Below, in pieces: positions 5,737 to 11,484 of a DNA stretch of 11,484 nucleotides. Below the pieces are notes generated by a model, which was not told the origin of the DNA, ran no database searches, and saw nothing but the letters and a program-made list of their open reading frames with translations. How positions within the stretch are numbered: position 1 is the stretch's first letter; each line of letters opens with the position of its first letter. This DNA is from Clostridiales bacterium (GTDB taxonomy: Bacteria; Bacillota; Clostridia; Oscillospirales; QAMX01), in NCBI GenBank assembly GCA_016303065.1, contig JAEDMJ010000053.1, positions 1 to 11,484 on the forward strand. Reading direction: 5' to 3'. The translations under genes were made by a program, and so were the position numbers.

Positions 5737-7347
5737 TTATATCTCCGTTCCGTTGACGTCCGCCTGCGTGCAGTTCTCCACGGCGACGGGTTCCCCGGAG
5801 CAGGTTATGCGGTTGTTTTCAATGCGAACCCCCGACGCATTTCTCACGAAAATTCCGCGGCGGCAGTTCGGAGCGTTTATCACATTGTCTTTTACCGAAA
5901 TATTGAAAATGCTCTGTCCCAGGGCGCGGTCCGCATCCGCCTTCACAACGACTCCCGCCGCTTCCCCGAAAAATTCTCCGCAGTTTTCAATGAGGTTGCC
6001 TCTCACAGTCACGTTGGCGGGACACACTCCCTCCCACCACCACGACTCCGCAGCCGCAACGACGGCCGGGCCCATGATGTCTCTGAAGACGCAGCCCTCC
6101 ACGACAGCCGACCGCGTTTTTATCAGCGCTCCCCTGGCAAAATGCGACTCCGCACGGCACCTTCGGATCTCAAGCTCCGGAAGCCTCGTCACGTCGGAAA
6201 GCATCAGACCCTCCGTGTTTTCCGGAAGCGGACGGTCCAGTTCCACACGGGTGATCCACCTTTCCTCCTCGGGACGGCAGGCCGTCACTTCGTATGTCCC
6301 AAGCGCTTCAAGCGTCTCCCGGTTTACAAGCTCCAGCGTGTCCCCCACGTCCGGATAGTCAAGGCTTTGGGCGTGGGTGCCGTCCGGAGTTTTTTCCTGT
6401 ATGTAATACGCCTTTTCTCCATCCCGGCCCACCACCGCCTGATAATACGCGTGGACATTGGCAAAATCGTCGCCCTGGCGCAAAAAAACACAGTCCTCGT
6501 ACCTTAAAAAGCCCTTTGCCGAGGTAAAATGCGTCGCGTCGGTGTTCGTCGAAACATGGTCCCCGCCCGACGGAACGACGCGCAGACGGCTCAGAGTCAC
6601 GTTCTCGCATCGGTTGCCGACAACGCCCATACCCGGCTGGCTGTGTATCGTCACATCGGTCAGGCGCACGTTCCTTGAGTTTTCGATCAAAATCGCCGGA
6701 CGCGAATGGTATGTGTGCCAGACGTAAAACAGGGCTTTTGGGGGAATCCCACATTCTGTTTCCACCGTTGCTTCCAGCTTCCGCGGCGACAAAAACTCCG
6801 TATTTTTAACCGATACCTTCACGGCCCTGTCCGTCTCTTCGTCTATGAGGAGGTGTCTCAGTCCAAGCGGAGTTCCCCTCTCCACGGGACAGCCCTCGTC
6901 AAGCTCCACCGTCAGGACCCGTGTTCTCCCTTCGCCCCTCACGGCGGAAACCCGTCCGCGGCTGAAGGGTTTTCGGACGTGGTCAATGGCAAGGCCCGAA
7001 ATCTCCACGTCCTCACAGCCGACAAGAGACACCGGCTCCATAAACCCGTCGACCATCAGCGTCACGCCGCAGGCAGAAAGCTTCGTCCCTTTCTGCCCCG
7101 AAAAATCTATTCCGCGCGTGTACCTGTATTTCGGATTGAACATGACTTTCTGCGGATTTTTTCCGAAAGCCCCGCTCATGACGCCGTCGCGGGCTTTTTG
7201 GGCCGGTTCGCTCGTAAGGGTGTAGGTTCCCGGAGGAACAAAAAGCTCCGTTCCCGGATTCCGGCGAAGAAATTCCATTGCCGCGGCAAACCGCGCCGTG
7301 TCGTCCCCGCCGGAAAACTCATTAAGGCTCCTGTATTTTCCCGTCAC
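5737..7347 (-). CDS. GH110-like right-handed beta-helix protein (putative alpha-galactosidase family)
   Basis: The frame is open to a TTG at 7401, but that codon lies upstream of a TATAAT box. I prefer the GTG at 7345-7347, which has GGGGGAGGG 8 bases before it; this gives 536 residues and no signal peptide. The start MTGKYRSLNEF..DDTARFAAAMEF and the phrase LFVPPGTYTL are typical of the beta-helix (pectate-lyase-like) entry domain. The signature block NTDATHFTSAKG (268-279), then GDDFANVHAYY (292-302), matches in order the TDAxHF...DDxxNVH region of GH110 alpha-1,3-galactosidases, whose acidic pair is thought catalytic. DTLELVNRETLEALGTY (336-352) also fits that family. The remaining sequence is repeated short strands ending in N-rich turns. 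It could be a new GH110 subgroup or another beta-helix hydrolase. A cytoplasmic location is inferred from the absence of a leader. Confidence 0.7.
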   Translation of the reverse strand: MTGKYRSLNEFSGGDDTARFAAAMEFLRRNPGTELFVPPGTYTLTSEPAQKARDGVMSGAFGKNPQKVMFNPKYRYTRGIDFSGQKGTKLSACGVTLMVDGFMEPVSLVGCEDVEISGLAIDHVRKPFSRGRVSAVRGEGRTRVLTVELDEGCPVERGTPLGLRHLLIDEETDRAVKVSVKNTEFLSPRKLEATVETECGIPPKALFYVWHTYHSRPAILIENSRNVRLTDVTIHSQPGMGVVGNRCENVTLSRLRVVPSGGDHVSTNTDATHFTSAKGFLRYEDCVFLRQGDDFANVHAYYQAVVGRDGEKAYYIQEKTPDGTHAQSLDYPDVGDTLELVNRETLEALGTYEVTACRPEEERWITRVELDRPLPENTEGLMLSDVTRLPELEIRRCRAESHFARGALIKTRSAVVEGCVFRDIMGPAVVAAAESWWWEGVCPANVTVRGNLIENCGEFFGEAAGVVVKADADRALGQSIFNISVKDNVINAPNCRRGIFVRNASGVRIENNRITCSGEPVAVENCTQADVNGTEI

Positions 7348-7374
7348 ACCTGCCGCCCTCCCCCGTTTTAAAAG

Positions 7375-7401
7375 ATTATATCGCTCTTTTCCCAAGAACA
7401 A
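7375..7401 (-). promoter_or_regulatory. Putative promoter of the beta-helix gene
   Basis: On the minus strand a perfect TATAAT (7380-7375) lies about 10 bases before the GGGGGAGGG ribosome binding site. No good -35 box is present; TTGTTC at 7401-7396 has a short 15-base spacer. The -10 box lies inside the longer TTG-started frame, which argues for the later GTG start. It directly abuts the terminator of the symporter gene. Confidence 0.45.
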
Positions 7402-7406
7402 AACGC

Positions 7407-7446
7407 AAAAGCCGCGCGGCGGAGACCGCTTTGTCCCCGCCGCGCG
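7407..7446 (-). terminator. Rho-independent terminator of the symporter gene
   Basis: A 10-bp perfect GC stem (7413-7422 with 7437-7446) and a 14-base loop lie 15 bases after the symporter stop. On the minus strand they are followed by GC then TTTT (7410-7407) and a second T-rich stretch. This separates the symporter from the beta-helix gene, so the two are not a simple operon. Confidence 0.75.
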
Positions 7447-7461
7447 TTTTCGTGCCGTTGA

Positions 7462-8973
7462 TCAGTCTTCCTTCTTTGCCCTCTCGCAGAGCTCGAGGAC
7501 TTCCTTCGAAGGCGCCTTGTCGCAGAGAGAAACAATGACCGCGACAAGCATTCCGATGACAAATCCCGGAATGATCTCGTAAATCTGAGTGTCGAAATAA
7601 GCCGTAAACCCAAACGATTTAAATCCGTCCGTCAGGAACAGCAGCCAGAGAATATCCGCGGCAAAACCGCCGATGATGCCCGCAACGGCGCCCCTGTATG
7701 TAAATCTCTTCCAGAACAGGGCGAGAATGATGACCGGACCGAAGGCCGCGCCGAAAGCGCCCCAGGCGTTCTCGACAAGGCTCATGATCGTGCCGGAATT
7801 CGGGTTCGAGGCGATGATCACCGCGACGACGGTTATGATCATAACCACAACGCGCCCGGCCCAGTTCATCTCCCGGTCGGAAGCCTTTTTTCTGATAACC
7901 GGCTTATAAACGTCGCTGGCAAAAGCCGACGCCGCGGCGAGAAGCTGGGAATCGGCGGTGCTCATGGACGCCGCAAGAATCGCGGAAAGGAGAAGACCCG
8001 TTATAAAGCCCGGGAAGATGCGTCTTACCATTTCGATGAAGACATGGCTGGTATCGGCGATATCCGTGAGGAAAACGCGTCCGATAAGGCCGACGGCGAC
8101 AGCCGCAATAAGGATGAGAACGGTCCAGCTTATTCCGATAACGCGCGAACGCTTGACGTCCTTGTCGGATTTAATGGACATATACCTGATGATTATGTGC
8201 GGCATTCCAAAATATCCAAGGCCCCATCCAAGACCGGAGATTATCGTCGCAATGCTCGTCCAGTCGAATTTTCCGGTCACGAGCAGGCTCCAGTAGCCCT
8301 CCGCCACAACCGGCGCCTCCGAGGTCCAGTCGGAGAAATTCATCATGAACACCGCCGCAATGGGCGCGATCATCAGAGCGGCAAGCATCATCATGCCCTG
8401 GAGGAAATCCGTCCAGCAAACCGCGGCAAAGCCGCCGAGGAAAGTGTAGACCAGTATTATTCCCGCCGCAATATACATGGCGATTCTTGCGTCAATTCCC
8501 AAAACCGTGTTGAAAAGAGTTCCGCAGGCCTTTATGCTCGACGCCGCATAGACCGAATAGACGACAATGAACACGACCGCCGAAACGATCTGGAGCGCTT
8601 TTGCCTCCGAAAGGAAACGGTTCGTTAAAAACTGAGGAATGGTGATGGAATCCTTCGCCGCAATGGAGAAGCGTCTGAGCCTTCTGGCAAGGAACATCCA
8701 GCTGAGCGTCGTGCCGATGGCAAGACCGATGGCGATCCACGACTGCCCAAGACCGGAAGCCAGAATCGAAGCCGGAAGCCCCATTAAAACCCAGGAGCTC
8801 ATGTCCGAGGCGCCCGCGCTCAGCGCGGAGACCCAGGGACCCATGCGGCGTCCGCCGAGGAAATAGTCTTTTTCGCCGCCGGACTTCGTCTTGAAGAAAA
8901 AGTATACTCCGACGCCAAGAACCACAGCCAAATAGATGATAAACGTTATAAGTTCAGGCACATTTTCGATCAT
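7462..8973 (-). CDS. putP: Sodium/solute symporter of the SSS family, PutP-like (sodium/proline type)
   Basis: The 503-residue length matches the family, with about 13 hydrophobic helices. The block DYFLGGRRMGPWVSALSAGA, SDMSSWVLMGLPAS (36-69) is the PutP signature. R42, D57 and S59 correspond to the R40, D55 and S57 of E. coli PutP that are linked to sodium and substrate binding. GGFAAVCWTDFLQGMMM (180-196) is the SSS family motif. S338/T339 in ASMSTADSQLL match the second sodium-ligand pair. The ATG at 8971-8973 has a modest ribosome binding site (AGCGGTGA). The protein should import a solute with sodium across the cytoplasmic membrane. Proline is the best guess by similarity. Sugars or other acids cannot be excluded, given the carbohydrate enzymes nearby. 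It is transcribed divergently from a LysR regulator, its likely controller. Confidence 0.88.
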   Translation of the reverse strand: MIENVPELITFIIYLAVVLGVGVYFFFKTKSGGEKDYFLGGRRMGPWVSALSAGASDMSSWVLMGLPASILASGLGQSWIAIGLAIGTTLSWMFLARRLRRFSIAAKDSITIPQFLTNRFLSEAKALQIVSAVVFIVVYSVYAASSIKACGTLFNTVLGIDARIAMYIAAGIILVYTFLGGFAAVCWTDFLQGMMMLAALMIAPIAAVFMMNFSDWTSEAPVVAEGYWSLLVTGKFDWTSIATIISGLGWGLGYFGMPHIIIRYMSIKSDKDVKRSRVIGISWTVLILIAAVAVGLIGRVFLTDIADTSHVFIEMVRRIFPGFITGLLLSAILAASMSTADSQLLAAASAFASDVYKPVIRKKASDREMNWAGRVVVMIITVVAVIIASNPNSGTIMSLVENAWGAFGAAFGPVIILALFWKRFTYRGAVAGIIGGFAADILWLLFLTDGFKSFGFTAYFDTQIYEIIPGFVIGMLVAVIVSLCDKAPSKEVLELCERAKKED

Positions 8974-9006
8974 ATGATTTCACCGCTTTCAAATTATGAC
9001 CGGAAG

Positions 9007-9035
9007 ATTATACCCCTTTTTTCACTTTTTTTCAA
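9007..9035 (-). promoter_or_regulatory. Sigma-A type promoter of the symporter gene
   Basis: On the minus strand TTGAAA (9035-9030), a 17-base A-rich spacer and TATAAT (9012-9007) precede the start codon by 33 bases. Confidence 0.75.
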
Positions 9036-9041
9036 GCAACA

Positions 9042-9051
9042 ACCGGACGGT
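9042..9051. promoter_or_regulatory. Candidate regulator-binding dyad between divergent promoters
   Basis: ACCG-GA-CGGT is a perfect short inverted repeat located in the 21 bases between the -35 boxes of the symporter and regulator promoters, the usual place for a LysR-type recognition site. It does not fit the T-N11-A rule clearly. A looser dyad, TGCA-ATG-TGCA, lies just downstream of the regulator -10 box and is an alternative. Confidence 0.3.
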
Positions 9052-9056
9052 ATCCC

Positions 9057-9085
9057 TTGTTTTGCCCGTCTTTTTTTGTTATAAT
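9057..9085 (+). promoter_or_regulatory. Promoter of the LysR-family regulator gene
   Basis: TTGTTT (9057-9062), a 17-base spacer and a perfect TATAAT (9080-9085) lead to a leader of about 60 bases before the GTG start. The promoter is back-to-back with that of the symporter. Confidence 0.65.
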
Positions 9086-9152
9086 ATGCAATGTGCAAAT
9101 ATTTTCATTTTAAGCATGAGTTTTTATCATGTATATGTAAGGGAGCGTCAAT

Positions 9153-10022
9153 GTGGACACGAAAAAATGCAGGCTGGTCGTCCGCGCCGTTGAACTGAAC
9201 AGCCTCACTCTTGCCGGCCGTGAGCTCGGCCTCACCCAGTCCGGAGCAAGCCGGGCGGTCAGCGATTTTGAACGCGAGCTCGGTTTTCCGCTTTTAACGC
9301 GAAGCCGCGCCGGAGTCCGTCCCACTTCAAACGGGAGCCTTGTTCTCCCCGCGCTCCGGGCGATACTTTCCGGAGAGGAACAGCTGAGCCAGCTTGCGTC
9401 CGGAATACTCGGACTTGAACGCGGGGTGATAAGCGTCGGAACGTTCACAAGCGTCGCGGTGCACTGGCTTCCGGGAATAATCAAGGAATTTGAAGAAGAA
9501 AATCCCGGCATCGACTTCCGGCTTTTAAGCGGCGACTACCACGACGTGGCCACATGGCTCTCGGCCGGCGCGGTGGACGTGGGATTCGTTTCAAACGACG
9601 TTCCCCAGAACTGCAGGTATATCCCCCTCCGCGACGACCGGCTCATGCTCATCCTTCCGAAAAATCACCCGCTTGCCCAATACAGAAGGCTTTCGCTGAA
9701 GCTTCTGGAAAACGAAAATTTCATAACGCTGCTGGAAACCTCCGACCACGACACGCGCCGCGCTTTTGAAGCCGCCGGAATACACCCAAACATCAAATTC
9801 ACCACAAAGGACGACTACGCGATAATCTCCATGGTCGAAAAGGGCCTCGGGGTGAGCGTCATGCCGGAGCTTCTCCTGCGCGGGCACACCGGAAAAGTCG
9901 CGGCGATCCCCCTTGACCCGCCCCTGAAGCGGACGATCGCCCTCGCCCTCGGACAGGTCCCCAGTCCCGCCGCGCTCCGCTTTGCCGACTTCGTAAAAAC
10001 CTGGCTCCGCCGCGTCAAATAG
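9153..10022 (+). CDS. LysR-family transcriptional regulator
   Basis: The 289-residue protein has the family's usual length and layout. Residues 1-60 form the winged helix-turn-helix (LVVRAVELNSLTLAGRELGL, then TQSGASRAVSDFERELGFPLLTR). A linker helix follows, and a periplasmic-binding-protein-like effector domain starts near residue 87 (GVISVGTFTSVAVHWLPGII, later GLGVSVMPELLL). The start is GTG at 9153, 7 bases after GGGAG; the ATG two bases earlier is in another frame. It should bind DNA in the 179-bp gap to the divergent symporter gene and respond to a small molecule, perhaps the transported solute or a breakdown product. Its targets may also include the GH172-like gene, whose promoter begins 2 bases after this stop codon. 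The effector cannot be told from sequence. Confidence 0.88.
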   Translation: MDTKKCRLVVRAVELNSLTLAGRELGLTQSGASRAVSDFERELGFPLLTRSRAGVRPTSNGSLVLPALRAILSGEEQLSQLASGILGLERGVISVGTFTSVAVHWLPGIIKEFEEENPGIDFRLLSGDYHDVATWLSAGAVDVGFVSNDVPQNCRYIPLRDDRLMLILPKNHPLAQYRRLSLKLLENENFITLLETSDHDTRRAFEAAGIHPNIKFTTKDDYAIISMVEKGLGVSVMPELLLRGHTGKVAAIPLDPPLKRTIALALGQVPSPAALRFADFVKTWLRRVK

Positions 10023-10023
10023 C

Positions 10024-10052
10024 TTGACAACTCCCCGGCAATATGCTATTCT
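10024..10052 (+). promoter_or_regulatory. Promoter of the GH172-like gene
   Basis: A perfect TTGACA (10024-10029) starts one base after the regulator's stop codon and is 17 bases from TATTCT (10047-10052). The ribosome binding site AAGGAGG is at 10073-10079, 9 bases before the ATG. The gene thus seems independently expressed, with no terminator between it and the regulator. Confidence 0.7.
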
Positions 10053-10088
10053 CACCCCGGAGCAAAATTACGAAGGAGGAAACAAAAC

Positions 10089-11165
10089 ATGGTCAACGGA
10101 CTCGGAACAGATCTCTCCAATCTCTCCAGACTTTCAAACGCAAAGACGCGCTCCGTATCTCCCGAAAACTTCACAGGAGAAAAGGGAAAGGGCGGAATGG
10201 CCGTGGAAGGCTGCGGCAGGAACGCAGCCCGTGACCTCGGCCAGGGCTGGAAGGTTTCGCCCTGCGTTCTCATCGCCCCCGGAGAAACATTCACCATGGC
10301 CGACATCGCCGGAGAAGGCGCAATAAAGCACATTTGGGTCACCGACAGCTCAAACCTCCCCAGAACGCTGATCCTCCGCGCATACTGGGACGGAAGCGAT
10401 ATCCCGTCCATAGAAGTCCCCCTCGGCGATTTCTTTGCCTGCCCCGATTTTCAGGAATACCGCCAGCTTTCCTCGCTTGCCGTATGCGTTAATCCGCGCC
10501 GCGGTTTTAACTGCTATTGGGAAATGCCGTTCAGAAAAGGCTTCCGCTTCACCCTCGAAAACCTGGCTGAAACGGAAACGCATGTATACTATCAAATCGA
10601 CTATATTCTGACGGAGCTTCCGGACGACGCCGCCTATTTTCACGCCCAGTTCCGCCGCCAAAACCCGCTCCCCTACAAACAGGACTATACCATCCTTGAC
10701 AATATAAAAGGAAAAGGCACCTATGCGGGCACCTTCCTTTACTGGGGCGTGAACAACAACGGCTGGTGGGGCGAGGGCGAGATCAAGTTCTTCCTGGACG
10801 GGGACAGGGATTTCCCGACCATCTGCGGCACCGGAACCGAGGATTATTTCTGCGGAGCCTACAATTTCGATTACAACAACCGCTACAACGAGTTCTGCAC
10901 CCCGTACAGCGGACTTTACAAGGTGTCAAAGACCGACAATCTTTACAAGTGCCAGCAGAGATTCTCCATGTACCGTTGGCACATCAACGATCCGGTCTAT
11001 TTCGACGAGGATATACGCGTCACGATCCAGGCTCTCGGCTGGCGTTCCGGGGGAAGATACCTGCCCCTTCAGGACGACATCTCTTCCGTGGCCTATTGGT
11101 ATCAGGACGGCATCTGCGACAGCTTCCCGACGCTTCCGGACAGGGATTACCTTGAGATAGTCTGA
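10089..11165 (+). CDS. DUF2961 / glycoside hydrolase family 172 protein
   Basis: The 358-residue protein has no signal peptide. The start is well supported by AAGGAGG. The sequence follows the DUF2961 pattern: an N-terminal RSVSPENFTGEKGKGG, APGETFTMADIAGEGAIKHIW, PLGDFF (111-116), then YWGVNNNGWWGEGEIKFFLD (218-237), PTICGTGTEDYF (243-254) and a closing SSVAYWYQ (332-339). DUF2961 is now GH172. Characterised members act on furanosides, such as difructose dianhydride I synthase/hydrolase from Bifidobacterium and alpha-D-arabinofuranosidases. Two glutamates in this region are catalytic in the family; here the candidates are E229 or E231, and E251 in GTGTED. The enzyme probably acts in the cytoplasm on a small furanoside, but D-fructose versus D-arabinose specificity cannot be assigned. 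A separate promoter precedes it. Confidence 0.85.
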   Translation: MVNGLGTDLSNLSRLSNAKTRSVSPENFTGEKGKGGMAVEGCGRNAARDLGQGWKVSPCVLIAPGETFTMADIAGEGAIKHIWVTDSSNLPRTLILRAYWDGSDIPSIEVPLGDFFACPDFQEYRQLSSLAVCVNPRRGFNCYWEMPFRKGFRFTLENLAETETHVYYQIDYILTELPDDAAYFHAQFRRQNPLPYKQDYTILDNIKGKGTYAGTFLYWGVNNNGWWGEGEIKFFLDGDRDFPTICGTGTEDYFCGAYNFDYNNRYNEFCTPYSGLYKVSKTDNLYKCQQRFSMYRWHINDPVYFDEDIRVTIQALGWRSGGRYLPLQDDISSVAYWYQDGICDSFPTLPDRDYLEIV

Positions 11166-11179
11166 CCCCGGACGGCAGC

Positions 11180-11210
11180 GGAATCGCCCGAAAAAAATTT
11201 TTTCGATTCC
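11180..11210 (+). terminator. Imperfect hairpin after the GH172-like gene, possible terminator
   Basis: GGAATCG (11180-11186) pairs with CGATTCC (11204-11210), and A-run 11191-11197 can pair with T-run 11198-11203. The left arm carries a bulge and the loop would be very small. The T-run lies inside the structure rather than after it, so this is not a canonical terminator. Confidence 0.3.
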
Positions 11211-11223
11211 CGGCAAAAAGTAC

Positions 11224-11252
11224 TTGACAAAGCCTCCTGCGTTTGTTATAAT
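11224..11252 (+). promoter_or_regulatory. Consensus promoter for tRNA-Ala
   Basis: TTGACA (11224-11229), exactly 17 bases, then TATAAT (11247-11252): both hexamers are perfect. The predicted start near 11259 leaves a leader of about 7 bases before the tRNA, as expected for a strong stable-RNA promoter. Confidence 0.85.
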
Positions 11253-11265
11253 ATGCAAGTCGCTT

Positions 11266-11341
<76 letters not shown>

Positions 11342-11360
11342 AGAGCTCGTCAGAGCGCAG

Positions 11361-11396
11361 AAAAAACCTTGAAATCGAGTGATTTCAAGGTTTTTT
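11361..11396 (+). terminator. Rho-independent terminator of tRNA-Ala
   Basis: CCTTGAAATC (11367-11376) pairs with GATTTCAAGG (11381-11390) around a GAGT loop and is followed by six T. A matching A-run precedes the stem, so it could also terminate leftward transcription. Confidence 0.88.
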
Positions 11397-11403
11397 CTTA
11401 TCC

Positions 11404-11477
11404 AAAAGAGAGAAATACGCAGAATTCTCTTTTTGCGCCTGTGCGCTTGATTTTTGATGGAAATTTTGAAAATCAAG
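11404..11477. other. Hairpin-rich tail of the window without a visible gene
   Basis: Two further perfect inverted repeats follow the tRNA terminator: AAAAGAGA (11404-11411) with TCTCTTTT (11426-11433), and CTTGATTTT (11446-11454) with AAAATCAAG (11469-11477). No reading frame or ribosome binding site is seen before the window ends. They may be the leader or edge of a neighbouring unit to the right, which cannot be judged from here. Confidence 0.35.
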
Positions 11478-11484
11478 AGGTCAG

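Overview
The window looks like chromosomal DNA from a Gram-positive bacterium of the Clostridia (Firmicutes), probably an uncultivated gut-type lineage. The basis is: sortase-type cell-wall anchors, strong GGAGG ribosome binding sites, clean sigma-A type promoters (TTGACA/TATAAT with 17-bp spacers), rho-independent terminators, and a tRNA-Ala with encoded CCA. I cannot assign a genus. Nothing here is a phage, transposon, CRISPR array or defence island.

Left part (1-3950): a cell-surface region. The 3' end of a wall-anchored protein gene runs rightward (ends at 308, followed by a terminator). It faces a large leftward gene (3838-713) for a 1041-residue secreted adhesin or pilin-like protein. 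That protein has seven Cna_B/SpaA-type modules, each with a visible Lys/Glu/Asn isopeptide triad, and a non-canonical xPxTG sorting signal. Between the two genes lie a terminator hairpin and a perfect 32-bp palindrome. The large gene has a near-consensus promoter, with a strong palindrome right at its predicted transcript start.

Middle and right part (4073-11165): a carbohydrate-enzyme neighbourhood of separately promoted genes. In order: a rightward two-domain protein with an N-terminal deacetylase/glycosidase-like barrel (4137-5672); a leftward GH110-like right-handed beta-helix protein (7347-5737); a leftward PutP-type sodium/solute symporter (8973-7462); a divergent LysR-family regulator (9153-10022); and a rightward DUF2961/GH172 family enzyme (10089-11165). 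None of the three enzymes has a signal peptide. The simplest reading is that they act in the cytoplasm on small imported sugars or glycosides. The regulator and symporter share one 179-bp divergent promoter region, so the regulator probably controls the symporter. Functional coupling of all five genes is inference from adjacency only.

Right edge (11224-11484): a tRNA-Ala(GGC) gene with a perfect consensus promoter and a strong terminator, then about 90 bases with hairpins but no gene.

The most interesting items are the seven-isopeptide surface protein with its atypical sorting motif and operator-like palindrome, and the cluster of three signal-less carbohydrate-active proteins, one of which belongs to no family I can name with confidence.
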